A stretch of 7,676 bases of DNA from Pseudomonadota bacterium (GCA_021794855.1 JAJYPZ010000044.1:1-7676); one strand, 5' to 3'. Shown: positions 1-6,781, counted from the stretch's first letter. A program made the numbers and translations. The notes: generated by a model not told the origin, from the letters alone.

Positions 1-613
1 CTTCCAGATCGTGCGTGATCAGCAGTACGGTAAGTCCCAGATTGTGCGACAGAGCGCGGATCAGGTCGTCGAAAGCGCGAGCGGAAATGGGGTCCAGGCC
101 GGAGGTAGGCTCGTCCAGAAACAGCAATTCCGGATCCAGCGCCAGCGCGCGCGCCAAGGCTGCCCGTTTGCGCATGCCGCCCGACAGTTCATTGGGCATT
201 TTAAGCGCGGCGCTGGCTGGCAAGCCTACCAGTGCAAGCTTCAATCGCGCCAGTTTCAGGCATTGCGATTTGGGCAGGCCGGTGTGTTCGAACAGCGGCG
301 TTGCGACGTTCTGTTCGATGTTGATGGAGGAGAACAGCGCGCCGTCCTGGAACAGCATGCCGAAACGCTGACGCAGGCTGCTTAGCTCGGCGCTGCTGGC
401 AGACCAGATATCGGTACCGAATAAGGCAGTGCGGCCGCCGGTTGGCCGCAGCAGACCGATAATCTGTTTGAGCAATACGGACTTGCCGGTCCCGCTGCCG
501 CCGATTAAAGCCACGATTTCGCCGCGCATCACTTGCAGGCTGACGCCTTTGAGTACGGTACTGCCGCCGAAGCGGGTCACCAGTTTATCTACTTCGACGA
601 GTGCTTCTGCCAT
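1..613 (-). CDS. mlaF: Mla/MCE-type lipid ABC transporter, ATP-binding subunit (C-terminus outside window)
   Basis: ATPase subunit of an Mla-type ABC transporter that moves phospholipids or related lipids between inner membrane and periplasmic carriers; it would act on the cytoplasmic face with the adjacent permease. The first 204 residues are visible, and the family is usually about 265-270, so roughly 60 are missing beyond base 1. All nucleotide-binding motifs read cleanly: Walker A GGSGTGKS (38-45, Lys44), Q-loop FQDGALF (88-94), signature LSGGMRKR (143-150), Walker B LFLDEP (164-169, Glu168) and H-loop THD (His201). The FQxGALF Q-loop and the LSGGM-x-x-RAALARA stretch are typical of MlaF rather than of generic importers. 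The ATG lies one base after the permease stop codon, with GGGGA upstream as a plausible ribosome site, so translation is probably coupled. An MCE-domain (MlaD-like) gene would be expected next, outside the window. Confidence 0.93.
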   Translation of the reverse strand, partial: MAEALVEVDKLVTRFGGSTVLKGVSLQVMRGEIVALIGGSGTGKSVLLKQIIGLLRPTGGRTALFGTDIWSASSAELSSLRQRFGMLFQDGALFSSINIEQNVATPLFEHTGLPKSQCLKLARLKLALVGLPASAALKMPNELSGGMRKRAALARALALDPELLFLDEPTSGLDPISARAFDDLIRALSHNLGLTVLLITHDLE

Positions 614-614
614 C

Positions 615-1724
615 TCAGATCCCCAATTTGACCAGCGTGATCGCAATGATTGCGTTAAGCAGAATGACCGCAACGATGCTTTGTACGACGGTGGACGTCG
701 TATTGAGCCCGATGCTGCGCGCATCGCGTGCAACGCTGAGGCCCATGTAGCAGGCGATCACGCCGATGAACATCGCGAATATCGGTGCTTTGAGCAGACC
801 GACCAGTACGGTGGGGAGATCGAGTTCCTGCTGCAGCCGATGCATGAATGCGGCCGAAGTAATGCCCAGTTGCTGATTGGCGATGACCATGCTGCCCAGC
901 AATCCGGCGATGTCGCCGATAAAAACCAGTAATGGCAAGGCGATCAGCAAGGCGAAGATGCGCGGTATGACCAGCACGACGCAGGGCGATAACCCCAACA
1001 CGCTGATCGCGTCGGTTTCTTCGTAGACCTTCATCGTCCCGAGCTGCGCGGTAATGGCGGCACCTGAGCGTCCCGCTACGAGGATGGCGACGATGACCGG
1101 CGCCAGTTCGCGGCAAATGGCGAGCGCTGCGCCGTCCACGACAAAAATATTCGCGCCGTAGCGTTCGGCTTGACGCCCCAGTAAATAAGCGAAGACCAGG
1201 CCGAGCAGGAACATCATGGCAAACACCAGCGGAATGGCGTAAATAAAAATTGCTTCCACCTGGTTGACGAATTCCTTCCAGCGAAAACGGCTGGGCGTGC
1301 CGATTAATCCGGCCATTTCTACAGTTAGTTTGCCGACGAAGTTGATTAGTTGGAGCAGGTGGTTTATTCCCGCTTCGGTACTTTTACCCAGTCTGGCCAA
1401 CCACTTGCGGCGGGGCGGCCGGACGGCGCGGCTGGCGCCGAAATGTTCGCGGACCAGATTCAGTATGTCCTGGTGTCCGGTACTGAAATTGGCGAGGCCG
1501 ACCTTGCTGATATCGACGCCCTGTGCGTTCAGGTTTTGCAGCAAAGCCAGTGCGCCGCTGGGATCGAGGCTGGCAATCGCCGCACCGTCGAGTTCTACTC
1601 TGTCCGGCAAGGACGCTTGCCGCCAGGCCGGTAGCGTCCCCAGTTGCGTCAGACGCCAGTCTCCCGTCGCATAAATATGCAGCGTATCGTCGTGCAATTC
1701 GGTCCGGAGCGTGGGCGCTTGCAT
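615..1724 (-). CDS. mlaE: MlaE-family lipid ABC transporter permease with N-terminal STAS domain
   Basis: Inner-membrane permease of the lipid transporter whose ATPase is the next gene. Numbering from the ATG gives 369 residues. Residues 1 to about 95 look like a STAS domain (LDGAAIASLDPSGALALLQ core at about 45-63), the part that is a separate protein, MlaB, in E. coli. A basic linker (PPRRKW) follows, then the permease domain with several hydrophobic segments. It holds the MlaE hallmarks: RELAPVIVAILVAGRSGAA (about 205-223) and the EETDAI coupling motif (235-240). The length matches STAS-fused MlaE proteins, not the ~260-residue E. coli form. A TTG at 1733 would add three residues and overlap the metW stop; I chose the ATG at 1724, 5 nt after that stop, because it is a standard start and loses no domain. 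Neither start has a strong ribosome site, so coupling to metW translation is likely. Confidence 0.92.
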   Translation of the reverse strand: MQAPTLRTELHDDTLHIYATGDWRLTQLGTLPAWRQASLPDRVELDGAAIASLDPSGALALLQNLNAQGVDISKVGLANFSTGHQDILNLVREHFGASRAVRPPRRKWLARLGKSTEAGINHLLQLINFVGKLTVEMAGLIGTPSRFRWKEFVNQVEAIFIYAIPLVFAMMFLLGLVFAYLLGRQAERYGANIFVVDGAALAICRELAPVIVAILVAGRSGAAITAQLGTMKVYEETDAISVLGLSPCVVLVIPRIFALLIALPLLVFIGDIAGLLGSMVIANQQLGITSAAFMHRLQQELDLPTVLVGLLKAPIFAMFIGVIACYMGLSVARDARSIGLNTTSTVVQSIVAVILLNAIIAITLVKLGI

Positions 1725-1729
1725 GGAAT

Positions 1730-2311
1730 TCAAGCGGCGTGACCGAAACGGTACACAGCCAGGCTGCCGGTCAGGTTTTGCAAAAAATGAATGCGCTTAC
1801 CTGCGGTCATGACGATACGTTCGCGGATTGCGATGTGCAGTTTGGCGCACAAAGATTCGAAGTCGTGCATGGTGCATAAATGCACGTTGGGTGTGTCGTA
1901 CCATTGGTAGGGTATGTCCGCCGACACCGGCATAGTGCCTTGCAGTACCTGCCAGCGGTTTTTCCAGTAGCCGAAGTTGGGAAAGGTGACGATGCCTTCG
2001 CGTCCGACCCGCAGCATTTCGCGCAGGATCGCTTCGGTATGGTGGACCGCCTGCAAAGTTTGCGAGAGCACAACGTAGTCGAATGTCGCCGAAGCGAATT
2101 CCGCCAGCCCCGCTTCGAGATCGCGCTGAATGACGTTTACGCCGTTTTTGACGCACGCCAGCACATGCCGGTCGTCCAGTTCGACGCCGTAACAGCGCGC
2201 CTGACGGCGGTTATGCAGATGTTTCAGCAGGTCGCCGTCGCCGCAGCCCAGATCGAGAACTTTGGCGTTGGGTTCGATCCAGTCGGCGATGGTCTGGAAA
2301 TCGTGACGCAT
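1730..2311 (-). CDS. metW: Methionine biosynthesis protein MetW
   Basis: MetW is a small methyltransferase-fold protein encoded with the MetX homoserine acyltransferase in many proteobacteria. It is needed for or supports methionine synthesis, although its exact chemistry is less certain than its genetic link. The 193 residues match the family length. The SAM-binding motif I is clear (VLDLGCGDGDLL, 18-29), with an acidic end of strand 2 (GVELD, 42-46) and a motif IV-like DYVVLSQTLQ (78-87). The ATG overlaps the metX stop by one base (TGATG), and GGAAAGGG inside the end of metX can serve as ribosome site, so the two are translationally coupled. The only alternative reading is a generic class I methyltransferase, and the metX linkage argues strongly against it. 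Confidence 0.95.
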   Translation of the reverse strand: MRHDFQTIADWIEPNAKVLDLGCGDGDLLKHLHNRRQARCYGVELDDRHVLACVKNGVNVIQRDLEAGLAEFASATFDYVVLSQTLQAVHHTEAILREMLRVGREGIVTFPNFGYWKNRWQVLQGTMPVSADIPYQWYDTPNVHLCTMHDFESLCAKLHIAIRERIVMTAGKRIHFLQNLTGSLAVYRFGHAA

Positions 2312-3453
2312 CAGATAATTACCCTTTCCATATAAGCCCGGATCAGTGCGTGATAATGAGGGTCCGGCATTAAGAAAGCATCGTGTCCGTGTTTGGAAGC
2401 AATCTCAGCATAACTGACATTGCGTTCGTTATCCAGCAAGGCTTGTACGATTTCGCGCGAGCGTTCGGGCGCGAAACGCCAGTCGGTGGTGAAGGAAATG
2501 ACCAGAAAATCCGCTACCGCCGGTTTGAGTGCGGCAGACAGGTTCAGTTCCGGATGATGTTGGGTAGGATCGAAATAATCGAGCGCCTTGGTCATCAGCA
2601 GATAGGTATTGGCGTCGAACGAATCGGCGAACTTGTCTCCCTGATAGCGCAGATAGGATTCGATCTCGAATTCCACGTCGTAGCCGTAATTAAATGCGCC
2701 GGCGCGCAGGATGCGGCCGAATTTGCTGCCCATCACATCGTCCGACAGATACGTGATATGGCCGAGCATCCGCGCTAGACGCAAACCCCGGCGCGGATGG
2801 GTATTATGGGCATAATAATTGCCGCCGTGAAAATCGGGGTCGGATAAAATCGCCTGGCGCGCGACATCGTTAAATGCGATATTCTGTGCGGTGAGCTTGG
2901 GCGCCGAGGCGATAGTGAGACAATGGCGCACCCGTTCCGGGTAGGCGATGCTCCATTGCAGTACCTGCATGCCGCCCAGCGATCCGCCGATAATCGCGGC
3001 AAAGCACGAAATGCTCAGCATGTCGGCCAGTCGGACATGCGAGTCGACCCAGTCTTCGACTGTCACGAGCGGGAAATTCGAGCCGTACGCCTGTCCGGTA
3101 GCGGGATCGATCGACGCTGGTCCGGTTGAGCCGTGGCAGCCGCCCAGATTGTTCACGCCGATGACAAAAAAGCGCTCGGTATCGATCGGTTTTCCGGGGC
3201 CGATCAAATTGTCCCACCAGCCCGGATTTTTGTCGGTCGTCGTATGCAGGCCGGCGACGTGATGATTGCCCGACAACGCGTGGCAGACCAGGATAGCATT
3301 GCTTTTGTCGGTGTTAAGTGTGCCGTAGGTTTCGTAAATCAGGTCGTAAGCAGGCAGTATGGCGCCGCTTCTCAAGGTGAGCGGCGCGTCAAAATGCGCT
3401 GTGTGCGGCACGACGATACCGAGAGACGAAATTGCGGGAGCAGCAGGGGGCAT
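2311..3453 (-). CDS. metX: Homoserine O-acyltransferase MetX (probably succinyl-CoA type)
   Basis: Cytoplasmic alpha/beta-hydrolase-fold enzyme that transfers an acyl group from acyl-CoA to the hydroxyl of L-homoserine, the first committed step of methionine synthesis. The 380 residues match the family. The nucleophile elbow GGSLGGMQ gives Ser158, and the remaining triad residues are Asp324 (FTTDWRF) and His357 (GHDAFL). HALSGNHH (58-65) and [12 protein letters not shown] (101-112) are typical family blocks. Arg326, two residues after the catalytic Asp, is what I recall as the mark of succinyl-CoA-using MetX (MetXS), where acetyl-CoA enzymes carry a hydrophobic residue; the pairing with metW fits this too. 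The substrate call is therefore inference, the family call is secure. It starts 22 nt after cyaY without a strong ribosome site. There is no room for a SAM riboswitch in that gap. Confidence 0.96.
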   Translation of the reverse strand: MPPAAPAISSLGIVVPHTAHFDAPLTLRSGAILPAYDLIYETYGTLNTDKSNAILVCHALSGNHHVAGLHTTTDKNPGWWDNLIGPGKPIDTERFFVIGVNNLGGCHGSTGPASIDPATGQAYGSNFPLVTVEDWVDSHVRLADMLSISCFAAIIGGSLGGMQVLQWSIAYPERVRHCLTIASAPKLTAQNIAFNDVARQAILSDPDFHGGNYYAHNTHPRRGLRLARMLGHITYLSDDVMGSKFGRILRAGAFNYGYDVEFEIESYLRYQGDKFADSFDANTYLLMTKALDYFDPTQHHPELNLSAALKPAVADFLVISFTTDWRFAPERSREIVQALLDNERNVSYAEIASKHGHDAFLMPDPHYHALIRAYMERVII

Positions 3454-3475
3454 AAAGTTCGCGAGGATAATATGA

Positions 3476-3790
3476 TTAACTGAAATCGACGGTGCCGCCG
3501 CCCTGTTGCGCGATCATGTGAGCGAGGCTGCTGTAAAATTCGCTATCGTCGCGCGAATTGCGCCATGCACCGTCCGCCCACTGGTAATGAAACCCGCCGG
3601 ATTTGGCGGCTATCCATATTTCGTGCATCGCAGCCTGCCGGTTGACGATGATTTTTCCGCCTGCGCAGTCGATTTCGAGCACATTACCAGCCGCGAGCTC
3701 GAAATCGATATCGCCGTCCGCATTTTCGAGAGCGGACTCGATTTTGCGAAAGGTTTCATCGGTCAGCTGATTAAATTCGGTATCTGTCAT
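3476..3790 (-). CDS. cyaY: Frataxin-like iron-binding protein CyaY
   Basis: Bacterial frataxin, a small cytoplasmic iron-binding protein that interacts with the cysteine desulfurase IscS and modulates Fe-S cluster assembly. The 104 residues starting MTDTEFNQL match the usual ~105. The N-terminal helix is acidic (Asp11, Glu12, Glu18, Glu22, Asp25, Asp27, Asp29), as expected for the iron-binding ridge, and the beta-sheet signature [19 protein letters not shown] (44-62) followed by GGFHY is diagnostic. The frame stays open upstream to an ATG at 3835, but the 15 extra residues are not family-like and that start would overlap lptM, so I use the ATG at 3790. It is divergent from lptM-lysA, a conserved proteobacterial arrangement, and is the first gene of the minus-strand run into metX. 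Confidence 0.95.
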   Translation of the reverse strand: MTDTEFNQLTDETFRKIESALENADGDIDFELAAGNVLEIDCAGGKIIVNRQAAMHEIWIAAKSGGFHYQWADGAWRNSRDDSEFYSSLAHMIAQQGGGTVDFS

Positions 3791-3829
3791 GATAGACTGC
3801 GCTCTGTTCGTTGAGAAAGATAATCGGCT

Positions 3830-3952
3830 ATGCAACGCCCTATAATTTACGTCTCGCTGGTTGCAATATTGCTGTCGTTCGGCGGTTGCGGAACCAAAGG
3901 GTCACTGTATCTTCCACAAAAATCCACGCAAACGCAAGTGAAGCATCCATGA
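3830..3952 (+). CDS. lptM: LptM (YifL)-type small outer-membrane lipoprotein
   Basis: A 40-residue lipoprotein gene. The product has a hydrophobic signal (YVSLVAILLSFGG) ending in Cys20, then the family's conserved block after the lipidated cysteine: C-G-T-K-G-S-L-Y-L-P, matching the CGxKGxLYxP pattern of LptM/YifL. In E. coli, LptM binds the LPS translocon LptD/LptE and helps LptD mature with correct disulfides. The position -3 residue is Phe where Leu is usual, so the lipobox is slightly atypical, but the CGxKG block makes the call firm. A weak ribosome site (GAGAAAG) lies about 10 nt upstream. The stop overlaps the lysA start as ATGA, so lysA is probably translated by reinitiation. The neighbourhood, between divergent cyaY and lysA, is where this gene is usually found. 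Confidence 0.9.
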   Translation: MQRPIIYVSLVAILLSFGGCGTKGSLYLPQKSTQTQVKHP

Positions 3953-5193
3953 ACCAGGTAAATTTACATCCCTTCGATTCCGCTATTTTAAACGATATTG
4001 CTCAAACTTGCGGTACGCCTTGTTATGTCTATGATCACGCTTCTCTGGTCACGGCATTTAATGCCTTCGATCAGGCGTTAGACGGGCATGACCACTTGAT
4101 CTGTTATGCGGTAAAAGCGAACCCCAGTCTCGCCATTTTGAATTCGTTCGCCCGTCTGGGGGCAGGATTCGATATTGTCTCGGGCGGCGAATTGCAGCGT
4201 GTTATCGTGGCTGGCGGCGATCCGGCAAAAACCGTATTTTCGGGTGTCGGCAAGCGTAGCGATGAAATGCGTCTCGCTTTGTCGCACGGCATCAAGTGCT
4301 TTAACGTCGAGTCGGAGCGCGAACTCGCCAGGCTCAATAGCGTCGCCGGCGAAATGGGCGTAAGGGCCCCGGTCAGTCTGCGTGTCAATCCCGACGTCGA
4401 TGCCAAAACGCATCCCTATATTTCCACCGGATTGAAGGCCAATAAATTCGGTGTCGCGCATGACGACGCGCTGCGTTTATACCGGATGGCCGCTTCATTT
4501 CCACATCTGGCAGTGATCGGCATCGATTGCCATATCGGTTCCCAGTTGACCGACATCAGCCCTTTTTCCGACGCGCTCGACCGGGTGCTGACTTTGGTGG
4601 ACCAGCTAAGTGCGGAAGGAATAATTTTGCGGCATCTGGATTTGGGAGGTGGACTTGGTATTCGTTATCGAAACGAAATTCCGCCGTCGATAGAAGATTA
4701 TGCCAGCGCTTTGACGAAAGGGTTGCATGGTCGCCCGCAGTCGATTTTATTGGAGCCTGGTCGGGCTTTGGTCGGGAACGCCGGCATATTGCTTACAGCG
4801 GTCGAATATCTCAAGCCGGGACCGGAAAAAAACTTCGCTATTGTCGATGCGGCAATGAACGATTTGATGCGGCCGGCATTATACGATGCCTATCACGCCA
4901 TTGTTCCTGTCAATCCCCGCGAGGGCGACGGCTTGTCATACGAAATTGTCGGCCCGGTCTGCGAAACCGGAGATTTTCTCGGACACGACCGTACGTTGAC
5001 GCTGGCCGAGGGCGACTTGCTGGCGATCAAATCCGCCGGCGCTTACGGCATGTCGATGAGTTCGAACTATAATTCCCGCCCCCGGGCTGCGGAGGTAATG
5101 GTGATAAACGGGTCGGCTAGGGTAATCCGAGAGCGCGAAACTGTAACGTCGTTGTACGAGTCGGAAAAGCTATTAACCTGTTTTGAATATTAA
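3949..5193 (+). CDS. lysA: Diaminopimelate decarboxylase
   Basis: PLP-dependent fold-type III enzyme that decarboxylates meso-diaminopimelate to L-lysine, the last step of the DAP pathway, in the cytoplasm. The 414 residues match the family. Motifs in order: YAVKANP with the PLP-binding Lys56; VSGGEL (78-83); HIGSQ (195-199); the phosphate-binding loop GGGLGI (233-238); EPGR (269-272); GPVCETGD (335-342) with the catalytic Cys338 that is supplied to the partner subunit; and GAYGMSMSSNYN (364-375) with the PLP-contacting Tyr366. I chose the ATG at 3949, which overlaps the lptM stop by 4 nt; the frame stays open upstream, but the extra residues are lptM sequence read in another frame. Only weak stem-loops follow the stop, with no clear terminator. 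Confidence 0.97.
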   Translation: MNQVNLHPFDSAILNDIAQTCGTPCYVYDHASLVTAFNAFDQALDGHDHLICYAVKANPSLAILNSFARLGAGFDIVSGGELQRVIVAGGDPAKTVFSGVGKRSDEMRLALSHGIKCFNVESERELARLNSVAGEMGVRAPVSLRVNPDVDAKTHPYISTGLKANKFGVAHDDALRLYRMAASFPHLAVIGIDCHIGSQLTDISPFSDALDRVLTLVDQLSAEGIILRHLDLGGGLGIRYRNEIPPSIEDYASALTKGLHGRPQSILLEPGRALVGNAGILLTAVEYLKPGPEKNFAIVDAAMNDLMRPALYDAYHAIVPVNPREGDGLSYEIVGPVCETGDFLGHDRTLTLAEGDLLAIKSAGAYGMSMSSNYNSRPRAAEVMVINGSARVIRERETVTSLYESEKLLTCFEY

Positions 5194-5217
5194 TTCAACC
5201 TATTTTTTAGGTTAATA
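5171..5217 (+). other. Overlapping alternative stem-loops at the lysA 3' end
   Basis: AACCTA (5197-5202) pairs with TAGGTT (5208-5213) across a 5-nt loop, while TATTAACCT (5171-5179), inside the last lysA codons, pairs over 9 bp with AGGTTAATA (5209-5217). Both use the same right arm, so only one can form. Neither is GC-rich or followed by a clean U-run, so this is at best a weak 3' end or processing structure. Confidence 0.3.
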
Positions 5218-5245
5218 CGGAAAAGCAACAAGCCCTAATATTTTT

Positions 5246-5274
5246 TTGTAAAATTCCCGCCTCTAAAATATCAT
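5246..5274 (+). promoter_or_regulatory. Candidate sigma-70 promoter for the cytochrome unit
   Basis: TTGTAA (5246-5251; 4 of 6 to consensus) and TATCAT (5269-5274; 5 of 6) are separated by exactly 17 nt in the AT-rich gap after lysA. Transcription would begin near 5281, about 50 nt before the preferred GTG start. It would give the cytochrome genes their own control, apart from lysA. This is by-eye matching, and AT-rich DNA makes chance matches easy. Confidence 0.5.
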
Positions 5275-5322
5275 TCGCAATGCTGTATATAAGTATATGC
5301 TCAAGCGAATATTAAAATATTT

Positions 5323-5328
5323 AGGAGG
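5323..5328 (+). promoter_or_regulatory. Strong ribosome binding site that decides the cytochrome-porin start
   Basis: A perfect AGGAGG lies 4 nt before an in-frame GTG at 5333 and 24 nt after the ATG at 5297, which lacks such a site. It therefore supports GTG 5333 as the start. An out-of-frame ATG at 5331 overlaps the GTG and is followed at once by TGA (ATGTGA), a start-stop pair that could compete weakly for ribosomes. Confidence 0.7.
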
Positions 5329-5332
5329 AAAT

Positions 5333-6721
5333 GTGAATTCATATTTAAAGTTATCGAATTTTTCTGTCGTGGAATTATTCCGTCATTGCTGTAGGCGAAT
5401 ATTTGGCATTAAGCGCCCTATTCTTTACTTGCTTGTTTTCGCGACGGCGCTGCTCTCCACTAATGCTCGGGCGGTACCGGCATTTGCCCGGCAGACGGGG
5501 CAAAACTGTCTGGCGTGTCATGCCGGCGGGCAGTTTCCGGAACTGACGCCGTACGGCCGTCTGTTCAAACTCACCGGATATACCATCGGTAAACGCTCGA
5601 TTCCGTTGGCGATAATGGGCGTTTTCGGCTCGACTAACGTTAAGGGGCCTGCTGCTACCGGTCCGGGGCATACCGCAACCGACGGAACGCTCACCTTCGA
5701 TACCGGCAGCTTGTTCATCGCGGGTAAAATCACCGATAAATCCGGTTTGTTTGCCCAGCTTACCTATGATAATTATGCCGGTGATACCAATGCGTCGGGT
5801 CATGTATCTTCGGATAATACGGACTTTCGCTACGCTGACCGTATTATCGATAACAATCAGGATCTGATTTACGGTTTCGACGTCAATAATAATCCCGGAG
5901 TGCAGGACGTATGGAACAGCACACCGGCCTGGGGCTATAACGTAGTGCCCATCAGTACCGGTTTCGGTGCGGCGGTCGGACCCATGATAAACGGCACGCT
6001 GGCTTCACAGGCGGTCGGTACGGGGGCTTACCTTTACTGGGACAAAACCGTTTATGCGGAAATCAGCGGTTATCGTACCGGCGACGGGGTGTACTCCTTC
6101 ATGACGCAAGGCAACGGGCAACAGCTTTATATCAAGGGCGAAAATCCCTACCTGCGGCTCGCTTTGACGCATGAATGGGGCGCCCAGAACGTCATGATCG
6201 GTTATTCCTATTTCGACGTCGAGCAATATACCGACCCGACCCGGACGCTGACCAACCATTACCGGGATAATACGGTCGATTTCCAGTATCAATATCTGCT
6301 CGATCCGCATACGTTCACTGCGGAAATTACGCGTACCAACGAAACGGTCAATTACGGCGATGCCGGAGCGGTGCCCGATACGGTCAATTCTTTGCTGGCT
6401 AAGGCTTCATATACTTATCAGGCCAAATACGGTGCGGCGCTGTCGTATTTCAACATCAGCAACAGTTCGAACAATGCGGTCGGTGGTACGTTGAATCCCA
6501 TGCTTGCATCGGCTTCCGAGATGGCCGGACAGGCTGGCACCGAAGGCTGGACGCCGGAGATATTCTATCTGCCGATACAAAATGTGCGTATCGGGGTGCA
6601 ATATACGATGTTCGACAAGGTCAACGGAGTAGCCAGCGGACCGGGCACCGGAACTTATAACGGAAAAGCCAGCGGCGATAATGCGGTGGTCTTTTATGTC
6701 TGGGGCGCATTCGGTAACTGA
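5333..6721 (+). CDS. Cyc2-like fused monoheme cytochrome c-outer membrane porin
   Basis: Predicted exported outer-membrane protein of 462 residues. A long N-terminal region with a basic stretch (CCRR..IKR) and a hydrophobic core ends at a signal peptidase site after ARA (residue 47). The mature protein opens with VPAFARQTGQNCLACH, one CxxCH heme site at 59-63, then FPELTPYGRLFKLTGYT. The remaining ~380 residues alternate polar and hydrophobic/aromatic positions in strand-like segments (for example AYLYWDKTVYAEISGY and VRIGVQYTMF) up to a strand-like C-terminus (VVFYVWGAFGN), as in a beta-barrel. This heme-plus-barrel plan, the PxFARQTGxxCxxCH block and the FGR/YGR-x-FK-x-x-GY block are those of Cyc2, the outer-membrane Fe(II) oxidase of iron oxidisers. 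From memory the segment after the heme (AGGQFPEL) differs from classical Cyc2, so it may be a related subfamily; substrate unknown. GTG 5333 is chosen for its AGGAGG; ATG 5297 would add 12 residues. It heads a two-gene unit with the diheme cytochrome. Confidence 0.82.
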   Translation: MNSYLKLSNFSVVELFRHCCRRIFGIKRPILYLLVFATALLSTNARAVPAFARQTGQNCLACHAGGQFPELTPYGRLFKLTGYTIGKRSIPLAIMGVFGSTNVKGPAATGPGHTATDGTLTFDTGSLFIAGKITDKSGLFAQLTYDNYAGDTNASGHVSSDNTDFRYADRIIDNNQDLIYGFDVNNNPGVQDVWNSTPAWGYNVVPISTGFGAAVGPMINGTLASQAVGTGAYLYWDKTVYAEISGYRTGDGVYSFMTQGNGQQLYIKGENPYLRLALTHEWGAQNVMIGYSYFDVEQYTDPTRTLTNHYRDNTVDFQYQYLLDPHTFTAEITRTNETVNYGDAGAVPDTVNSLLAKASYTYQAKYGAALSYFNISNSSNNAVGGTLNPMLASASEMAGQAGTEGWTPEIFYLPIQNVRIGVQYTMFDKVNGVASGPGTGTYNGKASGDNAVVFYVWGAFGN

Positions 6722-6723
6722 TC

Positions 6724-6751
6724 AAGTACGCCGCGTAGATGCGGCGTACTT
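6724..6751 (+). other. Intercistronic stem-loop between the two cytochrome genes
   Basis: AAGTACGCCGC (6724-6734) and GCGGCGTACTT (6741-6751) form a perfect 11-bp stem with a 6-nt loop, starting 2 nt after the porin stop codon. No U-run follows, so it is not a standard terminator. It more likely protects the upstream message from 3' exonucleases or lowers read-through, giving unequal amounts of the two proteins. Confidence 0.75.
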
Positions 6752-6769
6752 CCATGAGTAAATGGTATT

Positions 6770-6774
6770 GGAGG
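6770..6774 (+). promoter_or_regulatory. Ribosome binding site of the diheme cytochrome gene
   Basis: GGAGG lies 7 nt before the ATG at 6782, near-ideal spacing. It shows that this gene is initiated independently rather than by coupling to the porin gene 60 nt upstream, and it supports this start. Confidence 0.8.
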
Positions 6775-6781
6775 AAGTGGC

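Noticed and set aside
429..932. Plus-strand open frame opposite mlaF/mlaE
   Set aside because: It is antisense to two clear ABC-transporter genes, spans their junction, and its product is low-complexity with no recognisable domain.
3454..3475. SAM riboswitch or MET-box upstream of metX
   Set aside because: The gap to cyaY is only 22 nt, too short for a riboswitch, and no MetJ-type repeat is visible.
3791..3835. Longer cyaY start at 3835 (15 extra residues, MHSRLSF...)
   Set aside because: The extension is not frataxin-like, would overlap the lptM start, and the ATG at 3790 gives the family's usual length and N-terminus.
3811..3948. Longer lysA reading frame starting at 3811
   Set aside because: This stretch encodes lptM in another frame; the LysA domain starts after the ATG at 3949, which overlaps the lptM stop as ATGA.
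5375..5803. Minus-strand open frame of 142 codons opposite the cytochrome-porin
   Set aside because: It mirrors the codon structure of the real gene; the product shows no domain or signal and no ribosome site is evident.
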